Assembly: GCA_002633025.1 (NCBI GenBank)
Contig: NMRB01000394.1
Location: 32,884-96,883 of the forward strand
DNA: 64,000 nt
From: Notospermus geniculatus
Lineage: Eukaryota > Nemertea > Pilidiophora > Heteronemertea > Lineidae
Direction: 5' to 3'
The translations under genes and the position numbers were made by a program. The notes under the pieces are model-generated. The model worked only from the letters and a program-made list of their open reading frames with translations, did not search any database and was not told the DNA's origin. Below, one piece after another: positions 1 to 15,181 of the stretch. The stretch's first letter is position 1, and the number at the start of each line of letters is the position of its first letter.

Positions 1-560
1 ATTTATCAGAGAAATGTCATTTCTTCAGAACTACTTTTACCGCGGAAGTAGTTCTTCCACACCGGCGCTGTGAGGCGCGACGCATCACATAACCCTACGC
101 AAAATGGCGGATTTGACTGTTGTTCGTCAGGGTCACAAACCGACGCAACGTCACCAGGTTTTTTGGAGGCTTGTGCCCTGTTGTTCAGGTTGGGCTGCGC
201 CCATGATAACTGGAACTGAACTTCATCATGTTCATGAACTTTCAGGCATTCGCTTGGATTGGAATGTCATCAACATTACATGACAATGATGAATGAAACA
301 CCCACTTTGGCCGATCATTGAATGGGGCAATTATGTGTTGCAAATAATTATTTGACGAAAATAACGTTAGGCTAATTGTGGATGCGCTATGTAATGTCTA
401 ATGATGTAGGCATGTATCAGTGTATGTATATGTAGGCCTATGTTGTATGTATGTATGTACATGTGTAGGGCCTCCATTGTAATGTACACATATGCATATG
501 CATACATCATGACATGTCATGTTTCTCTGATTGTTTTGCAGGTCTGAGACTTGTGCCAGC
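1..560 (+). promoter_or_regulatory. BBS10 upstream region, likely promoter and 5' untranslated exon
   Basis: The 560 bases before the BBS10 start contain AAAATGGCGGA at 101-111, which matches the YY1-type element often found just downstream of metazoan transcription starts. The ATG inside it (104) opens a short frame that would hit a stop if spliced to the next exon, so it is at best an upstream ORF. A good acceptor, ttgttttgcag, ends at 541, 20 bases before the BBS10 ATG, so the 5' leader is probably spliced. A TATG/TACATG microsatellite lies around 415-475. The transcription start itself is not visible. Confidence 0.45.
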
Positions 561-2189
561 ATGAATTGCGCCCCAATAGAACTTTCAACTGTCTCCTCCA
601 TTTGTGACATCCTTGAAAATGTTCTTGCTAAATCCTTTGGACCAAACCCTTCCCACACTATGTTGAGTTCCTCAACAGGAAAGATACAGCTCACCTCTGA
701 TGGAATAACCATCCTGGAATCACTTCATCTGTCTCATCCTGTCGCTAAACTTATCGTGGAAAGTGCCATGTCATACCACAGGAAAACTGGCGATGGAAGT
801 AAAACATTGGTGCTGATTTTGAGTGCATTTATGCGACAAGTGACGTCCACTAGTACAGGATGCAGTAAAAATTGTTCTCAAGACTTGTACAAGTCTTGTG
901 TTAAGTTCCATTCTCTATTTTCCCACAAACTTCTCTCTTGTGTCATAAAGTATGCAACTGACATTCCAATGGATTCTGATGAAGATTTTTGGTCCATGTG
1001 TCGAAACATTTCTCGAACTTCAATGCAAGGAAAGTGCCCCGATCCTGTGTCGGATACATTGACAGACTTACTGATTGATTACTTAAAGCAGAGTGTTTCA
1101 TCAGTTCAATGCCTGGAGGACAATATAGCGAACATTTCTGACAACTTTTCAACAGTTGGTCTCAAAGTCCATGGAGCACTCCCTGACACATCAAAGGTCA
1201 TTGATGGGATCGTTATCAGCAGAGATTTCACTGTGGACTGCCGATCACTCATGACGGAGTCTATCAGATTTGTCTACATAAAATGTCCGCTCGGGGACAT
1301 TTCAACAGATTCAAGCGACACTGCCACAGTGGAGACAAGCACTGGTGATGACATCCACAACATTTTTAATTGGCATTATCAGCTGATCCAAAATGTTCTC
1401 GCATCTTATCAGTCTCTTGGTGTCAATCTCATTCTGTGCTCAGATGGTGTGTCTGATGTAGCCAAACATTTGTGCAGGGAGTATAAGATATCTGTGATAA
1501 CGTATGTGCCCGAGGAAGATGTTCAAAGACTGCAGCATATGACAGGGCTCCTTCCTATTTGTAATTATACTGAGCTATTGTCCTCTGAAGACATTAGTAA
1601 TGCTACCAGTTGCCATGTTTTGATAATCAATGGTAGAAAATGCGTCCAATTGAAAGGACTAAAAACATGTGGACCTGTTGCCTCCAAACAGATTTTGCTT
1701 TGTGCTCCAACAGATAGTGTGTCTGCCGTCTATGAATTGATGTTGTTGAATGCTATCAAGTGCATTAAAGTTTGGCTTGAGAACAACAAGGCCATTTCAC
1801 GTCCTGTCTTGCCAGCTGGTGGAACCCCAGAATTGCTGATGCACGAAATTCTAGTGGAATTTGCCAAAAGTAGTGATGAGGTTGATTTATCACAATTCTG
1901 CACAATGTTGGGACAGGCATACCTGTCCGTGCCATCGCAGCTGTTTAAGTGTGTTATTGGTCCAAATCATGCGAGATCATTCGTCAAAGCTAGGTGTGAT
2001 TTTTCAAGAGATTTGATGCAGAGTTCGCAGCACACCTTTCTCCGCATTAGTAGAAATTATCAACCAATGGAATCTTTGAATGGTAAAATCATACTGTTAG
2101 AAAGTTTACTTGAGCTGATTCAACAGCTCCTGAGGTTGGATTCCATCTTAGGTGTCAAAAAGATCAATCAAGACCTATCTGTTGACTGA
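561..2189 (+). CDS. BBS10: BBS10-like group II chaperonin-related protein
   Basis: The 542-residue protein has CCT/TCP-1 fold landmarks: GDGSKT at residues 77-82, corresponding to the CCT nucleotide-binding GDG motif, and LPAGG near 417-421. The block ESLHLSHPVAKL (53-64) and the ending LLRLDSILGVKK resemble vertebrate BBS10 rather than the canonical CCT subunits. BBS10 acts with BBS6, BBS12 and CCT to assemble the BBSome, the ciliary cargo adaptor. Start chosen at 561 because an acceptor (ttgttttgcag) lies just upstream and the preceding frame has no ATG. The coding region here is a single exon. Vertebrate BBS10 is around 720 residues; the shorter length fits absence of the long insertion that precedes the LPxGG block there. 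It is tail to tail with the RP9-like gene. BBS6 or BBS12 remain alternatives, but less likely. Confidence 0.85.
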   Translation: MNCAPIELSTVSSICDILENVLAKSFGPNPSHTMLSSSTGKIQLTSDGITILESLHLSHPVAKLIVESAMSYHRKTGDGSKTLVLILSAFMRQVTSTSTGCSKNCSQDLYKSCVKFHSLFSHKLLSCVIKYATDIPMDSDEDFWSMCRNISRTSMQGKCPDPVSDTLTDLLIDYLKQSVSSVQCLEDNIANISDNFSTVGLKVHGALPDTSKVIDGIVISRDFTVDCRSLMTESIRFVYIKCPLGDISTDSSDTATVETSTGDDIHNIFNWHYQLIQNVLASYQSLGVNLILCSDGVSDVAKHLCREYKISVITYVPEEDVQRLQHMTGLLPICNYTELLSSEDISNATSCHVLIINGRKCVQLKGLKTCGPVASKQILLCAPTDSVSAVYELMLLNAIKCIKVWLENNKAISRPVLPAGGTPELLMHEILVEFAKSSDEVDLSQFCTMLGQAYLSVPSQLFKCVIGPNHARSFVKARCDFSRDLMQSSQHTFLRISRNYQPMESLNGKIILLESLLELIQQLLRLDSILGVKKINQDLSVD

Positions 2190-2220
2190 AGCCTGTATTT
2201 GGTAAGATCGTTTGGGAGCT

Positions 2221-2226
2221 AATAAA
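2221..2226 (+). terminator. BBS10 polyadenylation signal AATAAA
   Basis: A canonical AATAAA hexamer lies 32 bases after the BBS10 stop codon, so the 3' untranslated region is probably very short. Confidence 0.6.
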
Positions 2227-2475
2227 CACTTGAAATCAAACAAATCTGATTCACTTTCTTATTACCGTAGTCATTCAATCAGCATTACATGACCAATACG
2301 TTGGATTCTAAGCTCTCAGCAACACACCCAAATTCAAAGGACGCAATCGGTTCTGAAAGAAGCCCAAGTCAATGAACTTAGTGAATGCCATGCATTTCAA
2401 CAGATCCTTCAATCCAAGCCTCCATTTGTCACTGACAAGGAAGGACCCTATTACCTGTAGCTTAGCAAATCCTCT

Positions 2476-2553
2476 GTTGCCAGGGGCGTAGCTTGGGGGG
2501 TGCCCCCCCCCCCNCCCCCCCAGGCCATAAAAGCTAGCTACGCCCCTGGTTGC
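2476..2553. mobile_element. 68-bp CAGGGGCGTAGC hairpin element with GTTGC target repeats
   Basis: CAGGGGCGTAGC at 2481-2492 is the exact inverse of GCTACGCCCCTG at 2537-2548. GTTGC stands directly on both outer sides (2476-2480 and 2549-2553), as expected for a 5-bp target-site duplication. The centre is a C run containing one N (2514), probably a homopolymer the assembly could not resolve. Confidence 0.65.
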
Positions 2554-2934
2554 CCACTGTCAAAAATAGAGCTCGCTTATCTATTTTTGCCACTGTTCAT
2601 CATTGTTGGCAACATGCACTGACATGGAAAAAATGGATTTACAGCAATGTAAGGTAGTTGGTACTTGGTGAATCATGGTGAATAAGGATAAGGATGCTGG
2701 TTGCACAGGATTTGAGGAACATGAAGATTGTTTGAAATATTAGGAATACAAGGCAAAACATGAACTTGAAGTCATTTATTGTGCCCTAAAATGTGTTCAA
2801 GCGCAACTTATGAAATGAACCTGTACATGACCACCAGTAAGAGGCACAGTGACTGTGAGCAGTTGTACCTCTTTGACGTTCCGTCCCTAACGCACTGCGT
2901 CAAGGACGTAACGTTGCATTGCTTTGCTCTGACT

Positions 2935-3156
2935 TTAAAGGGACCCTATAGGCAGCTAGCTATTAGGCTCAAATCAGTGCGGTCACTTCATCACAGGGGG
3001 CGCTAGCAACTGACAACCTGCGGATTTGGGTGCAAATCTTGATGTTTCATGTATTTTACTTGCAGTACATGTCAGAGTTAGATGCTAATGTCAACCGATT
3101 GGTGTAATGAGCAGATCAAAATGCCTATGAGGCTGCTCCCTGTAGTGTCCCTTTAA
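2935..3156. mobile_element. MITE with TTAA target site (piggyBac/Kolobok-like ends)
   Basis: The element runs from TTAA-AGGGACCCTATAGGCAG to CTGCTCCCTGTAGTGTCCCT-TTAA. The imperfect terminal inverted repeats are about 20 bp, and TTAA on each side is the target hallmark of piggyBac and Kolobok elements. The interior (about 220 bp) has no coding capacity, so it is non-autonomous. The superfamily call is an inference from the target site only. Confidence 0.6.
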
Positions 3157-3299
3157 CGTCTTTGGTACAGCCGCTTGCTGCACTGCCCTGTCAGGATAAA
3201 AAGTCAAAGAAGGTTCCTTATTGAAGAGTCACAGAGAGAGCAAACCTCCCTTCAGGATAATCTGTAAAATTATCACCAAGATCTCTTGAAATAAATTAA

Positions 3300-3544
3300 T
3301 AGACAAATCCCAAATTCCAAGTTCTGCGCACTTCCGCCGAAATAGCAACAAGAACCTCGATCTGAAACCAGCTGACGTGACGCAATCCGTGATTCAGCAA
3401 TGGTCAACTCTGACGTAACGTCGTCCAAGTCACTGTCGTGGGGTTCTCTGCGTCACGTCATTCAGTTTCAGACCGAGGTTCTTGTTGCTATTTCGGCCGA
3501 AGTGCGCAGATCTTTCCCGTTTACATCAATTTGGGATTTGTCTA
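3300..3544. mobile_element. MITE family 1, copy A (TA-GACAAATCCCAAATT ends)
   Basis: Long inverted repeats: the left arm reads TAGACAAATCCCAAATT then CTGCGCACTTCCGCCGAAAT, and the right arm is their inverse ending GATTTGTCTA. Nearly the whole 245 bp can fold on itself. TA at both ends fits a Tc1/mariner-type TA target duplication. Related copies occur at 5873-6206 and 44738-44982. There is no ORF. Confidence 0.75.
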
Positions 3545-3546
3545 CA

Positions 3547-3774
3547 GACTCTATCACTCCAAAAGAGTGCAGCACCTGACGGTAGCTAGCTAGGCCTATG
3601 GTGTCACGACATCCCGTATCCCATTCTGAACATCGTGACGTGACTCGAAAAAAATCGATTTGTTTCAGTGATCATGACGTTGTCTCAAGCCACGATGTCA
3701 TGGAATGTAGTAGGGGACGTCGCGACATTGTAGCTACCTTCAGGTGCTGCGCTCTTTTGGAGTGATATCGTCTA
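3547..3774. mobile_element. MITE family 2, copy A (GAC..TATCACTCCAAAAGAG ends)
   Basis: Arms GACTCTATCACTCCAAAAGAG with GCAGCACCTGACGGTAGCTA on the left, inverted on the right (TCAGGTGCTGCGCTCTTTTGGAGTGATATCGTC, followed by TA). It abuts MITE family 1 copy A directly. A second copy is at 18879-19111. The interior is rich in gacgtca-like palindromes and has no ORF. It lies just beyond the RP9 stop codon, so it may form part of the RP9 3' untranslated region. Confidence 0.7.
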
Positions 3775-3809
3775 TTTACACTTCCACATTTGAACTCCTC
3801 CAGAGATCG

Positions 3810-4368
3810 CTAACTCGGGTCTTGGGCTTTGATTTGAAGAGACTTCTCCCTGAATCGTTTCAGTTCTCTCTGTACGTCTGCTTCTGATATAGCAGGTTGT
3901 CTGTTCATATCATTATTACCGGTAGATGGAAAAGTGTCACAACTCACACACTGACTGTCAGGCAAAGTGTGAGGGGAGGATGCAGATGGACCAAATGGAA
4001 TTTTTTCATCAGTACTGGTAGTCCTATCACATTGCGTAATACATGAATATACATCACCAGTACTATTTTTGTCACCTGAATGGCTCTCCATTTTCACATC
4101 AGTCTCACTTGTCAGTTCAGACACAACACTATCCACCTGTTTCAGTTGTCTTTTCTTGTGTTTTTTACTCTTCCTTTGAGACTCGTCCTTTTTATTTTTC
4201 CGTTTACCTTTTTTCCTTTTTAGAATGTCAGTATCCACAGATTTTACATCCTTTTTCCTGAATTTTTTTCGTTTTTCTTTCCGGTGACCATCAGATGTTG
4301 AACTGCTGCTGTCATTATCGCTAGTATTTGAGGACGACTCATCTAATAGCAACTTCAGCTGTTCCACT
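3810..4368 (-). CDS. RP9: RP9-like last exon, Lys/Ser-rich tail
   Basis: Acceptor catctttttcag ends at 4369. The 185 codons start VEQLKLLLDES and continue through Ser/Asp- and Lys-rich clusters (KEKRKKFRKK, RKSKKHKKR) typical of nuclear-speckle proteins. The exon ends SLQIKAQDPS. Confidence 0.8.
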
Positions 4369-6395
4369 CTGAAAAAGATGGAGAGGAAAGGCACAATCAA
4401 CAGAGGGTGGTTACAGTGAAATCATCCTGATCCATGGCACATCCTCTGACGGCAGGGGTTTTTACCTCACTCCTCTTCATCCACTCACACACTCACTTTC
4501 TGTGCGAGCATATGAAGAGGAGCGAGACCACTGCCCTTCTTCAGCCTGCTATGCAAGGATGTCCATGGCACAAAATACTGATACATTAATATTTCCTCGG
4601 CTGATGAGATGCCATGGCCATGATTCTTGGGCCTAATTCTTCAGCTGCCCTAAACGAAGATATTCTCACGTTCTCATTTCAAGTTAGACCCCACCAAAAC
4701 GATAAGCTACACAGTCATGCAGCTTGGGTAATGACAGTCCTCCACAAAATAATGCCACTTGCCTTTCCTCCTTCTCTTTCCTCTTCCGTTCTTCAAAATA
4801 TTTGTGCATAGGGTCCTCATGCTCCTTGAGAAAGATCAACAATGATACATGTAAGCAATTCTGCTGATTCAACACTGATAGGCTCATACATGCAGGACGT
4901 AATTTTCCTATGTAATTTTGTCTAAAGTTAAAGTTAAAGTTTGGGTTTATAGTCTGATATCAACAACGGTAGAGGTGTCATCCGACTTCACACTTTAACC
5001 CCAGTCTATCCTGAAACCTTTCAGTAGAACTCAGATGAGCTGCTCATTCAGCGCTACAATCTGAGCATTTCCGACCGGTACCCATTTATACACCTGGGTG
5101 GAGAGAGGCCAGTAAGGCAAAGAGACCTGCCCAAAGTCTCACGCCAGCAGCGGGATTCGAACCCGGGATCCTCTGACCGCTAGCCGGAGGCCCGAACCAC
5201 TACACCACCGTGGCTCCACTACACCACCGTGTCTAAGCCTGGTGGTTGAGTGGTTAGCGCGCTTGACTACCAACTGTGCAATGGGTCGGCGCGAGTTCGA
5301 CTCTGGGCGAAGGCATGTATAAACAATTGTGACACAGAAATGCAGGGTCCATCGGATGGGACTAAAAGCCGTGGTCCCTTGTACCTGAGTGTCTATGCCA
5401 GGGCAAGTAAAAGACCCCACGCAGGTGGACTGTAGCCTGTCGTGGACTCCATACCTCCGGCAAAAATCCAACAGGGTTACGAGGCCGGTAATAATGATTA
5501 ATATGCAGCATTACCATTATGGTACACTGAACAGTAGAGTATTTTGTATACAGCCATGTCATGATGTGACATGGCAGGGAACATCGCTCTTGATTCGAAC
5601 TGTAGAAGTATTTAAGCATAATTCAAACTGTCTTTGCCAGCTACATTGTGGAAATCATAGAGCACAGGAACCAAGATACCTACAAATCGAAATATTTCTG
5701 ACGACTTCTGACTCTCTGTGAACAATCGGCATTCCCTGTCCCCTGATCGATGACCATAATCTTTACAGCGCCAACCTACAAATGGCAGAATATATGAATG
5801 AAGTCGATGATCTGTTCACATCCAACAAATACAGAGAAATCGAAACATAGTTCCGAAACGATCCAAACTATGGACGATTGTCAAATTTGCAGATCTGCGC
5901 ACTTCCGCCAAATCTCAACCAGAACCTCAATCTGAAACCGGATGTGAAACTGGTGTGACACCATCCAAGATTCAGCAATGGTCTTCGAACAGACCCCTAG
6001 CTAGAATTTAAGAAGGGCAGATGCACCTCTTTATAAAGAGGGCAGGGTGCTGCGCCCCTCTAAAAAAGCCTAGCTAAGGGGTCTGTTTGATGTCACTGTC
6101 GTAGGGTTGTCTGCGTTACGTCATTCAGTTTCAGAACGAGGTCGTGGTTGAGATTTTGGCGGAAGTGCGCAGATCTTTGTCGTTATGTCAATTTGAGAAC
6201 AGTCTACAGTGACAATCTAATTTTACATCAGCCAGAGCATCCTTACATTGCACAACTTTCACATCCTTGCCAATTGATGCCCATGGTCCTTTATTTGGGT
6301 TGTTGGAAACATGTTCCCTTAGCATGTGCTCTCTGAGTTCTCTCTTCTGCTCCTGGACCCGATCCTCTTCTTGATTTCGACGAATTCTATCACGC
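3810..6395 (-). CDS. RP9: RP9-like zinc-knuckle splicing protein (four exons seen, 5' end missing)
   Basis: Reading on -, exons are 6247-6395, 5684-5775, 4763-4824 and 3810-4368, and all junction phases agree. Joined, they give about 286 residues: a basic N-terminal helix, NKGPWASIGKDVKVVQ, a CCHC zinc knuckle (CWRCKDYGHRSGDREC), the block EHEDPMHKYFEER, then VEQLKLLLDESSS and a long Lys/Ser-rich tail. This order matches human RP9 (PAP-1), a nuclear protein linked to pre-mRNA splicing and dominant retinitis pigmentosa. The C-terminal tail is longer than in the roughly 220-residue human protein. The first exon was not found: the first visible exon needs an upstream exon ending two bases into a codon. 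The intron between exons 4763-4824 and 3810-4368 uses a GC donor. Tail to tail with BBS10. Confidence 0.85.
4763..4824 (-). CDS. RP9: RP9-like exon, EHEDPMHKYFEER block, with a GC donor
   Basis: This 62-bp exon has acceptor tctttctcaag ending at 4825. The only donor that keeps frame with the next exon is AG-GCAAGT (intron starts at 4762), the consensus of the minor GC-AG intron class. No GT donor gives as good a protein match. Confidence 0.8.
4921..5230 (-). mobile_element. tRNA-derived SINE, copy 1
   Basis: On - it begins with a tRNA-like head: a box A-like GGTGGTGTAGTGGTTCGG and a box B GGTTCGAATCC. A unique body follows (ACACCTGGGTG on +, TAGCGCTGAATGAGCAGC on -), and it ends in a short ACTTTA tandem tail. 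The acceptor-stem ends do not pair, so this is not a working tRNA gene. A second, gap-truncated copy is at 38197-38369. It sits in an RP9 intron. Confidence 0.75.
5231..5500 (+). mobile_element. second tRNA-derived SINE of a different family
   Basis: The head has box A-like GGTTGAGTGGTTAGCGCG and box B-like GAGTTCGACTC, followed by the body GGGACTAAAAGCCGTGGTCC and GGCAAGTAAAAGACCCC. A fragment with the same body (inverted) lies at 33505-33590. It abuts copy 1 of the other SINE family head to head. The 3' limit is approximate. Confidence 0.6.
5684..5775 (-). CDS. RP9: RP9-like exon carrying the CCHC zinc knuckle
   Basis: This 92-bp exon supplies CWRCKDYGHRSGDREC (C-X2-C-X4-H-X4-C) once joined to the previous exon. 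Acceptor ccatttgtag ends at 5776; donor GTAGGT starts at 5683. The residues after the last Cys read RLF, where the human protein has PFF. Confidence 0.85.
5873..6206. mobile_element. MITE family 1, copy B, interrupted by a nested hairpin element
   Basis: The arms GCAGATCTGCGCACTTCCGCC and GGCGGAAGTGCGCAGATC match copies A and C but are more diverged at the ends. It is split by a roughly 100-bp insert at 5988-6088 with its own inverted ends (AACAGACCCCTAGCTAG and TAGCTAAGGGGTCTGTT). The whole lies in the RP9 intron just before the zinc-knuckle exon. Confidence 0.65.
6247..6395 (-). CDS. RP9: RP9-like exon, basic helix and GPWASIGKDVK block
   Basis: Acceptor ccaaataatttcag ends at 6396 and the donor is GTAAGG at 6246-6241. 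The exon is 149 bp and ends on the first base of the first zinc-knuckle cysteine codon. Confidence 0.8.
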
Positions 6396-8339
6396 CTGAA
6401 ATTATTTGGAAAAGTGGTGGTCAAGACATTTTTTATGGCTGTAACTGGAACATTATTAGGGCCAGGTACAACAGTTTGTACTCATAACTCGCCCATAGCC
6501 ATAGGCCTACTCCACTCAGGCCCTAAGCCTACACCAAAAACACTGGTAGGGGGCCTAGGCCTAGGCCTACATCTCTGTGTAGGTAGGCCGCTAGGGAGGG
6601 TAGCTACGATGAACCTTGATAAGGCCTAGCTAGGCCTATCTAAACTGTAATGAACCATTTCAGAGATGACTTTTATAGCTGTTGGATCATGTCATGTATA
6701 ACTGACATAGCATACTCCACGCAGCGTTGAAATTTTTTCTTGGACGAAATTTTAACACTGCCATTGACGCTAGATCGCCATCTTGAAAATCTTGACGTCA
6801 TTGTCGGTGGGGCCACCATCTTTTTGGTCTTTCAAGTGACGCGAACTTCTTTTAAAAAATGTTAGGCCTATTTAAACAGAAAACAATATTTATCTTGTCG
6901 AAAATGAAACAGAATAACTTTATTATTACTTTATATTTACTCTACCGATGTTTGTACCGACTCTATACCTTTGTACATAGGGCCAACAACAGATCTATAG
7001 CTATTGTAAGCGTAGAACGACGTGACTGACATTGCACCGACTGATGGGCTAACTGCTTTAGAAACAGAAGAATTTCTACTGTTCGCTCCGCGCGCACACT
7101 ATGATATCCTCGCCCAGATATCGCCACCTAGCGTCAAGTTTGCTGACATAGGGGCCTACATGTACGTCATAGGCCTAGGGCCTACAGTACACTACACAGC
7201 CAAAAAGGCCCCAGTAGGCCAACGCGCGCCCCCTACCGGTACGATAGGCCTACTACACCAGATGCGATGATTTGGCTCTGTTTAGCCATTAATTTCTGGG
7301 GAACCAAGAGTCACTTACATATAATTTGGGCGTGCTAATGATCTATGATACTTCATTTTCGTATTCTGCCTTTCAAATTTGTAGTCCCGATCTCTGTCGG
7401 GTGGATAATTATGCCTTTTACTATCCATTCAACATGACGACCAACACAGAGTAGTTTCAATATCTGCCACCTACACTCCCGTGGCGCCACTGTGAAGGAA
7501 TAAGTCTGGTTCCACTGACTTCCTCCAGAGGTCGCTTTTGTTGTGACGTCATTACCACCGAGGTCATGGGAAAAAATTGATTTCATGATTTCTCATTATG
7601 ATATGCAAATTTGTGTATTACGTCATGAAATTGGGGTATCACTGATTTTCATGATTTCTCATTCTGATATGCAAATTACATGAATCCAGCAGTTCATTCT
7701 CAGACATGCGAAAATAGGCGATTCGTACAAAATTTACAAACTTTAATTAACTTGCATAGCGTCTATATTTGTTACTTAAAATATATTTTGTTCTGTTTTG
7801 TGATTTTTTAATTTACTAACTATGATAAAGTTCCTTCAACTGTATACATACACTGATTCTACCGGTATGTTCGCAAACGCAGAGGTCAGATGAAAACACG
7901 GAACGCCGTACAACTGGGCTAGCGAGATTGGACCAAACTCCGAGGGATTGCGACGGCACTGGGGCGCAGAGAATGAGTTTATTCCTTCACAGTGGCGCCG
8001 CAGGTGTGAAGACGGCGAAGAAATAAACCAGTCTGCATCTGATCCCAGTAATTTCAGTGCAGTACAGGTCTCATAGGTGGCACCACCTGTCAGTACAAAA
8101 AGGGCGTGGCACGGTGTAATGGTGTTGGTTGCACCAAATATATGAAAACCCTACAGCAATGGATCGGCCACTCGGGACGAAATTTTGAGATGCAACTATT
8201 AATTAGGCTACCATTGTTTCATTTTTTGCACATAACATCAGAAATTGGGGATATTTTGTCAGAGGTGGACAGACTGAACATCCTACAGTAGTCATCATGC
8301 CTGGCTGCTGGGTCTTCATTCACTTGAGTTTGAGGCTAC

Positions 8340-8600
8340 CAGGGGGTAGCTAGCTTTTGTGGCCTAGGGCAGCAAAATTGGTCAAGTCTCGAGGGCAAAG
8401 CCCGAGGGGGTCTGGGGGACCTCCCCCAAGAAAAAAAATTGAAAATTTACATCCTCTCAGATGCATTTTCCCCACATCTGACAACACAATAACTTGGCTT
8501 GAAGAGGGGAAATGACATTTTGGAGGAAAATTTTGTTTGGGGCCCTTTTTGCTCTGAGGGGTGTGGGGCATTTGCCTCCCCCTCCCCGGCTGCTGGCTAT
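8340..8600 (-). repeat. Interspersed repeat with GGTCTGGGGGACCTCCCCC
   Basis: It shares the block GGTCTGGGGGA(C/T)CTCCCC, an A-rich stretch, then TCTGAGATGCGATTTCC-like sequence with 23390-23600 and 24405-24530. The ends are not sharp. It does not code. Orientation is arbitrary. Confidence 0.5.
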
Positions 8601-8936
8601 TTGATTCTACAAAATGACTGAGGGGCAGACCGTCAGTTGTCCTGAGATAGCCATGACCAGGATGGATTCAGGCTCAGTGGACACCAACATCCCTGGTTAA
8701 ATTAATTGCCACTCCAAGTCTACACATGTCACATCTGCCTTCTATACCATTGTGGTGAAATGTGTGCCATTACTGGTATAATATTGATCAGAACACAAAG
8801 GCTGTTCAGTGAAGAGGTTGGATAAACCAGCCAATTCATTTTAAGAGGACCAACAGATGCCAATTGCCATCAATGAATTATACTACCATTCTGCAGATAT
8901 TGTATTGGGAACCTGTGCTGTACAGGTAAATGCCAT

Positions 8937-9153
8937 TTGTGACCCTCCACCAGAAAACCAGCCCGAGTCGAAGTCGCTCCGAGGTTGGCAAGTCAGGACT
9001 GAATTATCCGTCAATTTCAGAACTGTCTGCCCATTGTGAAATCGGAGTGATTCCATTTCTTTCCTTACCTCCTGGTGTCATCTCAGTACGTTTAGCATAT
9101 TTAGACTCATTTTCCTTGTGACTTCCAACTGATTCTGTGGTGGAGGGTCACAT
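8937..9153. mobile_element. MITE with TGTGACCCTCCACCA termini, copy 1
   Basis: TGTGACCCTCCACCAGAAAACCAG on the left is inverted on the right as GTGGTGGAGGGTCACA. The interior has CCTGGTGTCATCTCAGTACG. Related copies are at 47927-48273 and 60815-61137, and a more diverged relative is at 33162-33356. No ORF. Confidence 0.7.
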
Positions 9154-9834
9154 ATGGTCAAATACCAAATACAGACTCCAGTCAAAATTGAAATGACTAA
9201 CTTTTGTTTCAAACCTTCACAGCAGCTTGCATGTCCTGGTGTCTCCTTGCAGTTCTGTGTGATTTTTCCTGGCGTCAAACTCCTTTATTTTCAGTACATG
9301 CATCTGAACATCGTTATAACAACATCACTGCATAGTTCCTAGGCAAATACTTAACAACTCGAAATAAAATTCACTTAAATTTCATTTATTTTCCATGATT
9401 CACACATGCAAAAGATGGAGACATACTTCCACTACTTACTGACCACTTAATCAAGAATAAGAAACATGGGGTACATGATTGAATCCCATAAAAAAAGTCG
9501 TAAAATTAACCGGTTATCATTCTGGCATAGTAGCACAGATCACTTAAGTACATGTGGTAATATATTGGTCCAAGAAAATATGCACAGCCACACAATCATT
9601 CTATAAAATTGGGGAGAGGGGCATAGCAATAGATATGCGTGTTATGAAGGAATGTTGATTATCTGCAATTTTCAGTTCGTTGCCATGACTACATTATGAC
9701 TAGTACCATATTTCATCTGCAGATGTGTGAACGGAGGACAAATATTTCATGGTTAATTAACAGTTCTTAAAAAGACATAATGTTGCAGAAAAAAAATTCA
9801 CATCAACACCACCAACATATGAAGGGTGGGTAAA

Positions 9835-9840
9835 TTTATT
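9835..9840 (-). terminator. Likely beta-tubulin A polyadenylation signal
   Basis: AATAAA on the - strand lies 77 bases past the tubulin A stop codon. Confidence 0.5.
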
Positions 9841-9916
9841 GTCAACACAAAACAGTTCCGATGGTCAACTGAAAATGATACATTATTCTAGACCTGGAAT
9901 GAATCAATCTGAATAA

Positions 9917-15181
<5,265 letters not shown>

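Larger units (their letters stand above)
6396..9834. other. Region between RP9 exons and beta-tubulin A, repeats only
   Basis: No convincing gene seen. The missing RP9 first exon may lie here; near 6760-6820 the - strand carries AAGATGGTGGCC with an open frame, but no donor there fits the required phase. About 6480-6640 and 7150-7260 are dense in TAGGCCTA. An inverted repeat around GTGGCGCCACTGTGAAGGAATAA marks about 7480-8000. Repeats at 8340-8600 and 8937-9153 are listed separately. Confidence 0.5.

Noticed and set aside
104-160. ATGGCGGAT as the BBS10 start
   Set aside because: Splicing from any nearby donor to the acceptor at 541 gives a stop or the wrong phase; the ATG at 561 starts a full-length match.
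5157-5230. A functional tRNA gene on -
   Set aside because: Boxes A and B are present but acceptor stems do not pair and the sequence recurs as a SINE body at 38197.
6727-6826. Possible RP9 first exon on - (ATGGTGGCCCCACCG...)
   Set aside because: The frame is open but no GT donor in it leaves two bases of a codon, as the next exon requires.
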